Assembly (NCBI GenBank): GCA_937960895.1 | Contig: CALCJD010000115.1 | Location: forward strand, 1-64,000 | Length of the DNA stretch: 64,000 nucleotides | Origin: an uncultured Spartobacteria bacterium | GTDB lineage: Bacteria > Verrucomicrobiota > Verrucomicrobiia > Chthoniobacterales > Terrimicrobiaceae | Direction: 5' to 3' | In this document: piece after piece, positions 1 to 8,927 of the stretch | Position numbering within the stretch: the first letter of the stretch is position 1 | Layout of the letters: each line of letters begins with the position of its first letter | Notes under the pieces: model-generated | What the model saw: the letters and a program-made list of their open reading frames with translations, nothing else | Database searches by the model: none | What the model was told of the DNA's origin: nothing | Translations under genes and position numbers: made by a program

Positions 1-329
1 CGCACCGTCAAATTGCCTCGCACCACCAAAAAGGGCGGCACCTGAAAATCGTCATCGACGAGATCGCCTTCGATCGTGAGATTGCCCGGCCAGATCAAAA
101 AGCGAATGCCCTGGTCCGAATACCATGGCCCGCTCGCGCTCGCCGACGAACTCAACTCGACATCCTCTCCGAACGTTTCCCGGGAAAAGACGGCAGCGTT
201 CTCGCCGGCAAAACGTCCAGCCACCCCGTTGAGAAGAAACGCGCCGTCCGAAGGCAGGCCGGGCAGCGCGAGATCCTCGGGGGTGAATTTCCCGACCTTC
301 GCCTCCTTGAGCAGGGTTTTGAATTTCAT
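1..329 (-). CDS. Partial hypothetical protein, N-terminal part only
   Basis: An open frame begins with ATG at 329 (MKFKTLLKEAK) and stays open to the window edge, so only the first 109 or so residues are seen and the C-terminus lies outside. The N-terminal 60 residues have no family I recognise. The last 30 residues carry alternating beta-type motifs of the pattern GNLTIEGDL followed by VVRGNLTV, the spacing seen in bactofilin-like and other right-handed beta-helix proteins; that resemblance is an inference from a short stretch. The small membrane-protein gene upstream reads the same way with a 48-base gap, so they may be co-transcribed. Confidence 0.6.
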   Translation of the reverse strand, partial: MKFKTLLKEAKVGKFTPEDLALPGLPSDGAFLLNGVAGRFAGENAAVFSRETFGEDVELSSSASASGPWYSDQGIRFLIWPGNLTIEGDLVDDDFQVPPFLVVRGNLTV

Positions 330-377
330 TGCAGCATGTCATTCCTTCCGAGTTTCATCTTCTTCAAACAACAGCCG

Positions 378-695
378 TCAGGCCTTTCCGCCCCCACCTT
401 CCGGTTTCCTCCCGAGAGCAAGGTCGATACGCAGGCGGATCAATCTCAAGACCACCGCCAAAAGACAGGCAAACCCGGAAACCGCGGCCCCAATGAAGAG
501 GCCGAAAATCAGTCCCACCGACGCGGCGTAGCGCGACACGCCGTCCTGCTGGTCCATAAAAAACAGGTTGGAGACAAACTCCGGCGAAACCAGGGCGACG
601 AGCAACGCAAAAAGACCGCCCAACACGGCGGACAGAAGCGAACTGCCCAGGATGATGAGAAACAGTCCTGTGGCAGATCGCATCACGTCGTTCAT
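378..695 (-). CDS. Small two-helix membrane protein, unknown function
   Basis: 105 residues. Two long hydrophobic stretches (about residues 9-38 and 58-84) separated by a polar loop containing FFMDQQDG predict a two-helix inner-membrane protein with a short basic, Gly-rich C-tail (GRKPEGGGGKA). I do not recognise a family. It lies 48 bases upstream of the clipped gene at the window edge on the same strand, and is divergent from the NagZ gene, with about 130 bases between the two starts. Support is the hydrophobic pattern and a clean frame; no motif gives a function. Confidence 0.55.
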   Translation of the reverse strand: MNDVMRSATGLFLIILGSSLLSAVLGGLFALLVALVSPEFVSNLFFMDQQDGVSRYAASVGLIFGLFIGAAVSGFACLLAVVLRLIRLRIDLALGRKPEGGGGKA

Positions 696-827
696 GGAGG
701 CGCCTTATAGAGCATTTCGCCCCAAAAGTCCAAAGTGCGATGCCGGAAACAAGCCCGAAGAAAGCCCAAGCCCCGACGGCGTTCCACACTCGACTCCGCC
801 GCGCGCATTGTGTCTTCTGGCGGAACG

Positions 828-1922
828 ATGTCATCGATTGGCCAGCTTCTTCTCGTCGGCGTTCCGGGCGCCGAACTCGACGCGGACTCCGCCGAGTTCT
901 TCAAAAAACTCCAACCGGGAGGGTTCATTCTCTTCGGACGCAACATCCAGTCCCCCGCCCAGCTCCGGAAGCTGATCGACGACCTCCGCGATCTCAGCGG
1001 AATCGAACCCATCGTCACCATCGACCAGGAGGGCGGCCGCGTCTCGCGGCTCAAGCTGATCGGCAACGAACCGCCCAACGCCCAACAGCTGCGCGACAAG
1101 GGCGACCTGGAGTTGATCCGCCGCCATGGCGACATCACGGGACGCATCCTGCGGCTGTTCGGCTTCAACCTCGACCTGTGTCCCGTGCTCGACATCTCCT
1201 TCGACGACGAGGCGGACAACTCCCTCAAGGGCCGCTGCTACGGCCGCACCGTCGCGGAGGTCATCGAAAAGGCCGGGGTTTTTAACGACAGCCTGCGCGC
1301 CACCGGCGTGCTGAGCTGCGGCAAGCATTTTCCCGGCTATTCGTCGGCCGGACTCGATCCGCACCACGAACTGCCGCGCATCGCGCGCTCGCGCGAACTG
1401 ATGGAGGAATACGAACTCGCCGTGTTCCGTCATTTCGCCGGTTCCGTGGACAGCATGATGATCGGACACATCTCCGTTTCCGGCCTGGAAAAGGACGGCC
1501 CTCCCGCCTCCCTGTCGCCGGCGATCATCAACGACCTGCTGCGGCGGGATCTCGGCTTTGGAGGGCTCGTCATGACCGACGACCTCGACATGGGCGCGAT
1601 CCTGAACCACTACGGCTTTGACGAAACCATGCGGATGGGACTCGCCGCCGGCAATGATCTTCTCATGATCTGCCACCGCGTCGAGCTGGCCGCCCAGGCC
1701 AAAACCGTGCTCGAGGCCCTTCCCGCGGAGGCCGTCGATCCCGCACTCGAACGCGTGGCGGCCTTCAAGAAGAAGCTGGTTCCGCCCGATCCCTTCAGCG
1801 AAGAGGCCTTCCGCGCGGTGGATGCGGAAATCTGGGACCTGCGTGTCGCCACCCTGGGCGCGGAGCGCGCCGCGGAACGCAGTCCGGAGGACGGAAAACG
1901 CTCGCCGGTCGAACTGTATTGA
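828..1922 (+). CDS. nagZ: Glycoside hydrolase family 3, NagZ-type beta-N-acetylhexosaminidase
   Basis: Predicted cytoplasmic hydrolase that removes N-acetylglucosamine from muropeptides during cell-wall recycling. Signatures along the 364 residues: IDQEGGRV (about 65-72), KHFPG (166-170) followed by the D-x-H-x-x-L-P loop (177-183) that holds the NagZ catalytic histidine, and TDDLDM (250-255) with the predicted aspartate nucleophile D251. The length suits single-domain NagZ. The frame is open further upstream to 735, but ATG 828 is chosen because the family fold begins at MSSIGQLLLVGV and a GGCGGA stretch precedes it. No signal peptide is seen, in keeping with a cytoplasmic enzyme. The C-terminal 50 residues are less typical. 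Substrate specificity is inferred from the KHFPG/D-x-H signature. Confidence 0.85.
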   Translation: MSSIGQLLLVGVPGAELDADSAEFFKKLQPGGFILFGRNIQSPAQLRKLIDDLRDLSGIEPIVTIDQEGGRVSRLKLIGNEPPNAQQLRDKGDLELIRRHGDITGRILRLFGFNLDLCPVLDISFDDEADNSLKGRCYGRTVAEVIEKAGVFNDSLRATGVLSCGKHFPGYSSAGLDPHHELPRIARSRELMEEYELAVFRHFAGSVDSMMIGHISVSGLEKDGPPASLSPAIINDLLRRDLGFGGLVMTDDLDMGAILNHYGFDETMRMGLAAGNDLLMICHRVELAAQAKTVLEALPAEAVDPALERVAAFKKKLVPPDPFSEEAFRAVDAEIWDLRVATLGAERAAERSPEDGKRSPVELY

Positions 1923-1933
1923 GCGGACCGCGC

Positions 1934-1968
1934 CATCCCGGAAATCCCCCATGGGAAATTCCGGGATG
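1934..1968. terminator. Perfect 10-bp inverted repeat downstream of nagZ
   Basis: The arms CATCCCGGAA (1934-1943) and TTCCGGGATG (1959-1968) are perfect complements around a 15-base centre that can partly pair as well. It starts 12 bases after the nagZ stop. No T-run follows on either strand, so if it is a terminator it is of the non-canonical, U-tract-less kind; it could also be an RNA-stabilising hairpin. Confidence 0.4.
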
Positions 1969-2004
1969 CCACGGCGCAAAATCGCGCTATGTTGAGGTTG
2001 GGCC

Positions 2005-2613
2005 ATGAAAGCCTCGAGCCTCCTCCATTGTGCGTTCCGCTCCCCCGACCCGGTGCGGCTGGGAAAGTTTTACGCCGAAATCTTCGAGTGCGGGTTTTAC
2101 ATTCACCCCGTGCTGTCCGGTCTGGGGATCGTGATGGTGAAGCTGGCGCACCCCGAGGCGGTCTACCGCGGCCTCCTCGAGTTTTGGCCGGAGGATCTGT
2201 ATTGGAACGGGGAAAAGCAGCGCTTTGAACGCCGGCCCACGGCGTACACGCCGGCTCAGAACCACATCGCGGTGCGCGTCGACGAGGAGCGGGAAAAAAT
2301 TTTCGCCACCCTGGAGGGACGGGTGGCCAACGTGCGTTACGAGGCGCGCGGACCGGGGTTTCAGATTGTCTGCTTTGACGATCCGGACGGTAATTTCGTC
2401 GAGGTTTTTCCGAATCTCGAGACCGTGCCGATGCCGCCCGAGGCGTTTTGTTCCGTGGACGAGCTCGACGGCGTCATGGCCGACCTGGCCCGCTATGCGG
2501 AGGCGGAAGCGGTCGCGGACACGGAAACCGGCCTGACGGTTTACCCCCTCGTCTTCCACCCGCTGGCCCGTTCCCTGGCCCTGCCGCGGAAAAAATTCCC
2601 CCGGGGCGAATAG
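2005..2613 (+). CDS. VOC-superfamily (glyoxalase/dioxygenase-like) protein
   Basis: 202 residues. The N-terminal half has the vicinal-oxygen-chelate pattern: an opening strand (LLHCAFRSPDP), a helix with GKFYAEIF, then near residues 118-137 the closing strand with FDDPDGNFVEVF, in which the Glu is the usual metal ligand. H9 and H88 (NHIAVRV) are further candidate ligands. The C-terminal 65 residues extend beyond a single VOC module and have no family I know. The substrate cannot be told from sequence; the superfamily includes lyases, epimerases, dioxygenases and resistance proteins. ATG 2005 opens with a good fold boundary. It is convergent with proS, with a shared hairpin between the stops. 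Confidence 0.75.
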   Translation: MKASSLLHCAFRSPDPVRLGKFYAEIFECGFYIHPVLSGLGIVMVKLAHPEAVYRGLLEFWPEDLYWNGEKQRFERRPTAYTPAQNHIAVRVDEEREKIFATLEGRVANVRYEARGPGFQIVCFDDPDGNFVEVFPNLETVPMPPEAFCSVDELDGVMADLARYAEAEAVADTETGLTVYPLVFHPLARSLALPRKKFPRGE

Positions 2614-2637
2614 GGCGCGGAGACGCTCTCCGCGCCC
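2613..2637. terminator. Hairpin between the convergent stops of the VOC gene and proS
   Basis: The arms GGGCGCGGAG (2613-2622) and CTCCGCGCCC (2628-2637) are perfectly complementary with a five-base loop ACGCT. The hairpin begins at the last base of the VOC stop codon (2611-2613) and ends 6 bases before the proS stop complement, so it can serve both strands. No U-tract is present. Confidence 0.55.
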
Positions 2638-2643
2638 GCGCTC

Positions 2644-4173
2644 TCAATACGACTTGGCCCAGACCACCCGCTGCCGGCTCGGTTCGCCGGTGAACGGACA
2701 GATGCCGGGCTCGGGCGATTCCTCGAAGGGGATGCACCGGATGGTGACCTTGAGGTCGGCCTTGATCTGTTCCTCGACGGCCGCGCTGCCGTTCCAGTGG
2801 GTGAGGGCGAAACCGCCGTGGATTTCGGGTTTGTTCGGATTCTTCGGCGTGAAGAACGCGTAGAACTCCTCCTTCGAGTCGATCTTCTTCGTGTGCGCGT
2901 CGCGGAAGGCCGTGGCGCGCTCGAGCAGGGTCCGCTGGATTTCGTCGAGCAGGCCGGTGATTTGTCCGGGCACCTCGGACGCCGCCACGAAGGACTTTTC
3001 CTTGGGCGGACGGTCGCGGCGGGCGAGCGCCACCGTTCCCTTTTCCAGATCGCGCGGACCGATCTCGATCCGCACCGGAATGCCCTTCTTGATCCACTCC
3101 CAGTTCTTGACACCGCCGCCCACGTCCCGGGCATCGATCTCCACCTCCACGGGACGTCCGTGGTAGGTCTCCCGCCGGAGTGCGGCGGCCAGATTTTCGC
3201 AGGCCTCGAGCACGGCGGCGCGGGAATCCTCCTTCGGCGTGATCGGAATGATGACCACGTGGGACGGCGCCACGCGCGGCGGCAGGATGAGGCCGTCGTC
3301 GTCGCTGTGGGTCATGATGAGCGTGCCGATGAGCCGCGTGCTCACGCCCCAGCTGGTGGTCCAGGCGTGTTGCAGCTCGCCGTCGCGGCCTTGGAACTGG
3401 ATGCCGGAGGCCCTGGAGAAATTCTGTCCGAGGAAATGGGACGTCCCCGCCTGGATGGCCTTGCGGTCCTGTACCATGGCCTCGATGCAGTAGGTCTGCA
3501 CCGCGCCGGGGAAACGCTCGCTTTCGCTTTTCTCGCCGCAGATCACCGGCACGGCGAGGTGATCGCGCGCAAAGGCCTCGTAGACGCGCAGCATCTTCAT
3601 CGTTTCCTCGCGGGCCTCCGCCTCGGTCTCGTGGGCGGTGTGGCCCTCCTGCCAGAGGAACTCGGCGGTGCGCAGGAACAGGCGCGGACGCATCTCCCAC
3701 CGCACGACGTTGGCCCATTGGTTGAGCAGAATGGGCAGGTCGCGCCAGGATTTCACCCAGCGGGCATAGGCGGCGCCGATGATGGTTTCCGAGGTGGGCC
3801 GCACCACGAGCGGCTCGGCGAGCTGCCCGGCGGGAACCAGTTTGCCGTCCTTCGCCTCAAGACGGTGGTGCGTGACCACCGCGCATTCCTTGGCAAAACC
3901 CTCGACGTGCGCGGCCTCCTTTTCGAGATAGCTCAGCGGAATGAAAAGCGGGAAGTAGGCATTGCGATGCCCGGTGGCCTTGAACATGGCGTCCAGCGCA
4001 CCCTGCATTTTTTCCCAGAGTGCATACCCCCAGGGCTTGATGACCATGCAGCCGCGGACTTCGGAATTCTCGGCCAAGTCCGCGGCGCGGACGACCTGTT
4101 GATACCACTCGGGAAAATCAACGGAACGAGTGGGCGTGATGGCAGTTTTTTCGGACATGGGAAAGGGGTTCAT
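2644..4173 (-). CDS. proS: Prolyl-tRNA synthetase, archaeal/eukaryotic-like type
   Basis: Charges tRNA-Pro with proline. It is a class II synthetase of the short type without the bacterial editing insertion: 509 residues, with the class II motifs RPTSET (about residues 126-131), WANVVRWE and GTSHFLGQNFS, an anticodon-binding domain starting near HVVIIPITP, and a C-terminal zinc-type extension ending in SY, as in archaeal-type ProRS. Many bacteria carry this version in place of the bacterial form. The frame starts MNPFPMSEK; the second Met (4158) is an equally good start, as neither has a clear ribosome-binding site. It is convergent with the VOC gene and follows the M20 deacylase gene with a 72-base gap on the same strand. 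Confidence 0.93.
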   Translation of the reverse strand: MNPFPMSEKTAITPTRSVDFPEWYQQVVRAADLAENSEVRGCMVIKPWGYALWEKMQGALDAMFKATGHRNAYFPLFIPLSYLEKEAAHVEGFAKECAVVTHHRLEAKDGKLVPAGQLAEPLVVRPTSETIIGAAYARWVKSWRDLPILLNQWANVVRWEMRPRLFLRTAEFLWQEGHTAHETEAEAREETMKMLRVYEAFARDHLAVPVICGEKSESERFPGAVQTYCIEAMVQDRKAIQAGTSHFLGQNFSRASGIQFQGRDGELQHAWTTSWGVSTRLIGTLIMTHSDDDGLILPPRVAPSHVVIIPITPKEDSRAAVLEACENLAAALRRETYHGRPVEVEIDARDVGGGVKNWEWIKKGIPVRIEIGPRDLEKGTVALARRDRPPKEKSFVAASEVPGQITGLLDEIQRTLLERATAFRDAHTKKIDSKEEFYAFFTPKNPNKPEIHGGFALTHWNGSAAVEEQIKADLKVTIRCIPFEESPEPGICPFTGEPSRQRVVWAKSY

Positions 4174-4245
4174 TCAGCACGAGGCGGCGCCGGAAGGCAA
4201 GCCGAGCCGCATCCGTCCGGGGGATGTTTCCGTTTCCGCGGCCCC

Positions 4246-5340
4246 TCAGGCCAGACTGCGCAGAAACTTCTCAAAAAAGGCGGCTCCCGCCTCCAGATCC
4301 GCCACGGAGATCCATTCGTCCGCGGTGTGCGCCTGGGCGATGGATCCGGGACCGAGCGCCACGGCCGGCGAGCCCGCTTCGGCAAATATGGCCCCGTCAC
4401 AAAACCACGGCGCCCCCACCGGCGGGGCCCCGCAGGCGGCCAGCTTCCCGATGAGGGGATGGGCGGGGTCCGTGTACATCGCGGCGGAGTTTCGCACGGC
4501 GCATTCGAGGAACGGAAACCTTGCGGTGAGCGCACCGACCAGGGGCTGAACGTCCTGCCCGGGCACGGTGCGCATGTCGATCATGACGCGGCAGCGGTCC
4601 GGAACGATGTTCACCTTGCTCCCGCCGACGATGGTGCCGATGTTGAACGTCGGTTTGCCCAGCACGTCATGCGAATGCGCCGCGACGTGGTCGCGCAGGG
4701 CGGGACGCAGAAACGCCAGCACATCGAGCATTTTGTCGATGGCATTGTCGCCGCGCCCGGGCATCGAGGCATGACTGGCCCGGCCGGTGGTTTGCAGCGT
4801 GAGCCAGACGGCGCCCTTGTGGGTGTGAACCACTTCGAGGCCGGTGGGTTCGCCGACGATGACGAGATCAAATTTCTCCCGGGCCGCCAGCGCCTTTGCA
4901 CCGTGCTGGCCGGCCTCCTCGCCGACGAGTCCGGCAAACCAGATTTCGTGGGACAGCGCGGGCAGGAGGGACCGGCAGTTTTTCAACGCCACCAGGATCG
5001 CCGCCATGGGACCCTTGGTGTCGCACGCCCCGCGGCCCCAGACCCGGCCGTCGCGGATTTCCCCGTCGAACGGACGGATGGTCATGCCCGCCACGCTCAC
5101 CGTGTCGGTGTGGGGCGCCAGGAGCAGCCGCGGTTTGCCGGGACGATCCGCGGGAAACTGCGCCACCACGTTGGGCCGTCCGGGCAGCACCTCGTCGAGG
5201 GAAACCTCCGCGCCGATCCCGCGCAGAAATCCGGCAAGAAACTCCGCACACTCCCGTTCGCCCACCCGGTCGGTGCCGGGATCGCCGTCCGGATTGACAC
5301 TCGGAATGCGGATGAGTTCCTGCAGGAGTTCGGCGGTCAT
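4246..5340 (-). CDS. M20 family deacylase, ArgE/DapE-like
   Basis: 364 residues with the M20/M28 di-zinc hydrolase pattern: APHTDTV with the first metal-binding His, then GRGACDTKGPMAA with the bridging Asp, and GEEAG with the general-base and metal-binding Glu pair, followed by a dimerisation domain and the closing LGPGSIAQAHTADEWI strand. The nearest described groups are acetylornithine deacetylase and succinyl-diaminopimelate desuccinylase; the sequence alone does not decide between them, and no other arg or dap gene is nearby. Its ATG overlaps the stop of the epimerase gene in an ATGA junction (5337-5340), so the two are probably translationally coupled. Confidence 0.82.
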   Translation of the reverse strand: MTAELLQELIRIPSVNPDGDPGTDRVGERECAEFLAGFLRGIGAEVSLDEVLPGRPNVVAQFPADRPGKPRLLLAPHTDTVSVAGMTIRPFDGEIRDGRVWGRGACDTKGPMAAILVALKNCRSLLPALSHEIWFAGLVGEEAGQHGAKALAAREKFDLVIVGEPTGLEVVHTHKGAVWLTLQTTGRASHASMPGRGDNAIDKMLDVLAFLRPALRDHVAAHSHDVLGKPTFNIGTIVGGSKVNIVPDRCRVMIDMRTVPGQDVQPLVGALTARFPFLECAVRNSAAMYTDPAHPLIGKLAACGAPPVGAPWFCDGAIFAEAGSPAVALGPGSIAQAHTADEWISVADLEAGAAFFEKFLRSLA

Positions 5341-6287
5341 TTCGCCCGGTTGCTGAGATACCAGTCGACGAATTTCGGAATGCCTTCGGAAATCTTGACG
5401 CGCGGGTTGTATCCGAGCAGGGCGCGGGCCTTGTCGATGTCGGCGCAGGTCAGCGGCATGTCGCCCTGCTGCTCGGGGAGGCGTTCAATGACGGCCTTTT
5501 TGCCCAGGGCGGTCTCGATGGCTTCGATGAGATCGCTGAGGGTGGTGGTTTGATTTTCCCCGAGGTTGAAAATTTCGAAGGGCGTGCGGCGGTAGCTGAG
5601 CGCACCCATCACCCCCTGCACAATGTCGTCCACGTAGGTGTAATCGCGCCGGGTGGTGCCGTCGCCGTATTGCTGGATCGGCCGGCCGTGGTAGATGTGG
5701 TCGGTGAACTTGTGAATGGCGAGGTCCGGGCGCTGGGCCGGGCCGTAGACGGTGAAAAACCGCAGGCAGACCACACGCAGACCGTAGAGGTGGGAGTAGT
5801 TGCCGCAGAGATGTTCCCCGGCCAGCTTGGTGGCGGCGTAGGGACTCAGGGTTTGCGGCAGCGGCAGATCCTCGGAAAAGGGCACCTTCCGGGCCAGTCC
5901 GTAAACCGATGAACTGGACGCAAAGATGAACTGATCCACCCCGCCGACGCGGGCGGCTTCCAGCATGTTGTAGGTGCCGTTGATGTTGGTCTCGATGTAA
6001 CCCAGCGGATTTTCCACCGAGGGACGCACCCCGGCGCGGGCGGCGATGTGAATGATCGAATCGTAGCGCCCCTTGAGCACAACGTTTTTCACATGGTCCG
6101 CATCGCGGATGTCCCCTTCGATCACCTCGGCCTGTCCCTGGAAATTCCGCACATTGGCCCGCTTGATGGAGGGATCGTAAAAATCGTTGAAATCATCAAG
6201 GATCGCCACCGCATGCCCGGCCTGCAAAAGCCGCAGCACGATGTGGGACCCGATAAAACCGGCTCCGCCGGTAACCAGAACGTTCAT
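5337..6287 (-). CDS. NAD-dependent nucleotide-sugar epimerase, UDP-glucuronate 4-epimerase-like
   Basis: Extended short-chain dehydrogenase of 316 residues. The Rossmann glycine motif GGAGFIGSH lies at the N-terminus; ASSSSVYG and YAATK give the catalytic Ser/Tyr/Lys triad; the loop HIAARAGVRPS after the second strand is characteristic of UDP-glucuronate 4-epimerases, which supply galacturonate for surface polysaccharide. UDP-glucose 4-epimerase remains possible. It is the first of a pair whose stop overlaps the next gene's start by four bases, and it lies 9 bases downstream of the VWA gene on the same strand. Its link to polysaccharide synthesis fits the GDP-fucose synthase gene elsewhere in the window, but they are not adjacent. 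Confidence 0.85.
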   Translation of the reverse strand: MNVLVTGGAGFIGSHIVLRLLQAGHAVAILDDFNDFYDPSIKRANVRNFQGQAEVIEGDIRDADHVKNVVLKGRYDSIIHIAARAGVRPSVENPLGYIETNINGTYNMLEAARVGGVDQFIFASSSSVYGLARKVPFSEDLPLPQTLSPYAATKLAGEHLCGNYSHLYGLRVVCLRFFTVYGPAQRPDLAIHKFTDHIYHGRPIQQYGDGTTRRDYTYVDDIVQGVMGALSYRRTPFEIFNLGENQTTTLSDLIEAIETALGKKAVIERLPEQQGDMPLTCADIDKARALLGYNPRVKISEGIPKFVDWYLSNRAK

Positions 6288-6296
6288 CCGCGCAGG

Positions 6297-8918
6297 CTAT
6301 CGGGCGTGTGAAAAAGGCCGCAAGGAATTTTCGTTCTTCATTTTCCATGTCCGGCGGCGCGCCCAGACATCAACCGGCCAAAGCAGCGCCGCCACCAGCA
6401 GACACCAGGGGGCCAGATCCCGGCGGGTGCGAACCGGACGGCGGGCGGGGCGGAATACCTCCGCGGGAGCCGGATTGACCTTTCCGCCCGTGGTGGCCGC
6501 CAGTTTTTCCAGGAGGGGAAGACCCGAATCCCTGCGCTGAAATTCGGCGGGGTAGTCGGCGGTCCAGATGAGGGACAGCGGACGCGCCCCTCCGTCGTGC
6601 ACCGCGAGGGAGACCAGTTCGCCTTCCGGTCGCGGCAGGGAGACGCGGTAACGCCCCGGGGCAACCTGCGCCATGCGCATGGGCGGCAGTTCCCGTCCCG
6701 CGGCGGCCGCCGACACGTCGATGGTCAGTCCGTCGCGAAACTCCCCGGCGGCCGTGACCGCATCGGCCTCCACGATCAAATGCCCCTCCTCCTCACGCAC
6801 GGAGGCGACCAGATCATCGCGTTCCGCCGGCTGGACGAGGCTGCGGGCGACCTGGGCCCAGAATTTGCCGTAGCCGGGCCAGCCGAGCCACTCGGAGGCC
6901 CAGCGCGCCTTGGCGTCGCTGGTGAACGCGCCGACGCGTCCCAGTCCGTACCGCCACGTGGCCAGCAGCGGATCGCCCCGCTCCGTGGAAAGAAGAAGCT
7001 CGGCACCGGGTTTGAGCCGGGAAACATTGAAGCCCAGCAGAAGGGGGGCGGCCGACCAGTCGATTCCGCGCAGCATTTCGGGCTCCCCCTGGGGAACGGC
7101 GAGAAACGCATCCTCGCGCAGGCTCGACTCGGTGGCCCGCATGGTTTCGAGGGTGAACAGGCGCGGCAGCGTGGTGGCGTCGGCGGTCAGGTAAAACCGC
7201 CCTCCCCCCTGGGCTGCCAACTGGCGGAGAAAGGCCGTGTCCTTGTCCTGGTCGGTGCCCAGCGCCACCACGGAGAGGGTGATGCGATTGGCCAGCATGG
7301 CGGCGGCCAGCTCGAGCGCGGAGGTTCCCCGACCCATCGCGATTTCCTGCTGCCCGGCGCTCTTTTCCTCGGCGTCCGCGGCATCGGAGAAAAGGATGAT
7401 GTGTTTGATGCGGGCCTCGGCCTCCCGCAGACGGGGCAGCGCCTCGGCCAGCGACGTGTAGATGTAAATGCCGCCGCCGCCGGCGGTGATCCCCGCAATG
7501 CGCCGCGCGGCCTCGTCCCGGTCCCGCACCCGGCCGAGCGGCACCACCTCCTGCACGCGGGTGTCCACCGCAAAAACCCCAAAAAGATCCTTGTTCTGGA
7601 GCACCTCCAGGGCCAGCGCGGCCCCTTCATTGGCCAGCGCCATCTTCGTCTGGGTGCCGGCCGGCGCGGACATCGAACCGGAGCGGTCCAGAATGACCAG
7701 AAGGGCCACCACCGGGGTTTCCTCCCGTTCCTCGCGCTCAATGCGCACCGGCAACAATGTGGCGACGGGCGTGCGAAAATATCCGCCGGCGCCGAAACTC
7801 TCCTCGCCGCCAATCATGAGAAAGCCGCCGCCGAAGGTTTTCACCCAATCCTCCAGCAGCATCATCTGGCTCTCGGTGAACGCCACGGCGGGGGCGTCGC
7901 AGAAGATCACCAGATCAAACGCCTGCAGGTCCGCCATGGAGGACGGAAATCCCTTCGGCAAACGCGTTTCCACGAGGAATCCCGCCTCCCTGAGCGCGCC
8001 GGCCAGGGGTTCCGCCTGTTCGCGCCGGGCATCCACGATGAGGACCCTGGGGGCGCCGCCGTGGCTGACGGCGGTCTTTTTCCGGTTGTTCTCCGGCCGG
8101 GTGTCCGCGTCGGCCTGCACCTCGACTTCGTAGACGGCCAATCCTTCGCTCGCGCGCACGTTGGGAAAAACGATTTCATTGTCGCCGGCGGCGAGGTCCC
8201 GGCGGACCTCCGCCACCAGGAGATGATTCTGATAAAGCCGGATCCGCGCGCCGGGCGCGGGCCCGCCGGCATGCACGGTGGCCGGGAGGTCAAAAAGCTC
8301 CTGAACACGCACCCCGGACGGCACCTCCATGCGCGTGACCGCCACCTCCGGCCGCGTTTCGGGAGGAGCCGGAACCACGTCGATTTCAATGCCCCTCTCC
8401 GCCAGCGAAGCCGCGGTTTCCAGCGGGTCCCGTCCGGCGGTCGAAACCCCGTCGCTCAAAAGCACGATCCTTCCCGCCCGGTCCGCCGGGAGAATGGCTC
8501 CCGCAAATTCCAGGGCCGCCTGCAGGTTGGTGACGTCGCGGCGGACCTTTTCTGGCGCATTGGCGATTTCCTCCCCAAAGGCGCGAACCACGCCCGGGGC
8601 GCCGGCAAAGGTCACTTCGGCGGAGCGACGGTCCGATCCTCCCGCCTCCTTGACAAAGGCCTCAAACCGTCCGGCTCCCTGCTCCGCACTGGCGGAAACG
8701 TCCCGCAGAAAAACCACCGCCGGCTCGCGGGTCTCCCCGACCAACCGGGGACCGGCCAGCGCGAGGCAGACCAGGGCGGCAATCAGTCCCCGCAGGATCG
8801 TACTGAAAACCGCCTGGGCGCGGCTCCACGATGTCAACGCCCGCCGGCGCGCCAGCCCGAGGACGAGGAGGACAGGGGGAAGGAGAAAAAGAAACTCCGG
8901 CCGATCAAAAAGGACCAT
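6297..8918 (-). CDS. Membrane protein with two VWA domains flanking a glutamine-amidotransferase-like domain
   Basis: 873 residues. The N-terminus has BatA-like helices (FLLPPVLLVLGLA and a second span near residues 45-60), followed by a first VWA-like domain with a D-V-S-A-S metal motif and LLSDGVSTAG. A GATase1-like domain follows (VLIVDARREQAEPLAGALREAG, then DLVIFCDAP), then a complete second VWA domain with LDRSGSMS near residue 406 and IILFSDAADAEE. The C-terminal part contains a beta-sandwich and one more hydrophobic helix (LVAALLWPVDVWA). This architecture is known in aerotolerance-operon and DUF1355-like proteins of PVC bacteria; function is unproven. It sits 9 bases after the DUF4126 gene and just before the epimerase gene. 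Confidence 0.75.
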   Translation of the reverse strand: MVLFDRPEFLFLLPPVLLVLGLARRRALTSWSRAQAVFSTILRGLIAALVCLALAGPRLVGETREPAVVFLRDVSASAEQGAGRFEAFVKEAGGSDRRSAEVTFAGAPGVVRAFGEEIANAPEKVRRDVTNLQAALEFAGAILPADRAGRIVLLSDGVSTAGRDPLETAASLAERGIEIDVVPAPPETRPEVAVTRMEVPSGVRVQELFDLPATVHAGGPAPGARIRLYQNHLLVAEVRRDLAAGDNEIVFPNVRASEGLAVYEVEVQADADTRPENNRKKTAVSHGGAPRVLIVDARREQAEPLAGALREAGFLVETRLPKGFPSSMADLQAFDLVIFCDAPAVAFTESQMMLLEDWVKTFGGGFLMIGGEESFGAGGYFRTPVATLLPVRIEREEREETPVVALLVILDRSGSMSAPAGTQTKMALANEGAALALEVLQNKDLFGVFAVDTRVQEVVPLGRVRDRDEAARRIAGITAGGGGIYIYTSLAEALPRLREAEARIKHIILFSDAADAEEKSAGQQEIAMGRGTSALELAAAMLANRITLSVVALGTDQDKDTAFLRQLAAQGGGRFYLTADATTLPRLFTLETMRATESSLREDAFLAVPQGEPEMLRGIDWSAAPLLLGFNVSRLKPGAELLLSTERGDPLLATWRYGLGRVGAFTSDAKARWASEWLGWPGYGKFWAQVARSLVQPAERDDLVASVREEEGHLIVEADAVTAAGEFRDGLTIDVSAAAAGRELPPMRMAQVAPGRYRVSLPRPEGELVSLAVHDGGARPLSLIWTADYPAEFQRRDSGLPLLEKLAATTGGKVNPAPAEVFRPARRPVRTRRDLAPWCLLVAALLWPVDVWARRRTWKMKNENSLRPFSHAR

Positions 8919-8927
8919 CGGAGCGGC

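Noticed and set aside
2797..5553. Very long plus-strand open frame antisense to proS, the M20 gene and the epimerase gene
   Set aside because: It lies opposite well-supported genes, has no domain character and contains a His/Gly/Arg/Asp-rich composition typical of a shadow frame in high-GC DNA.
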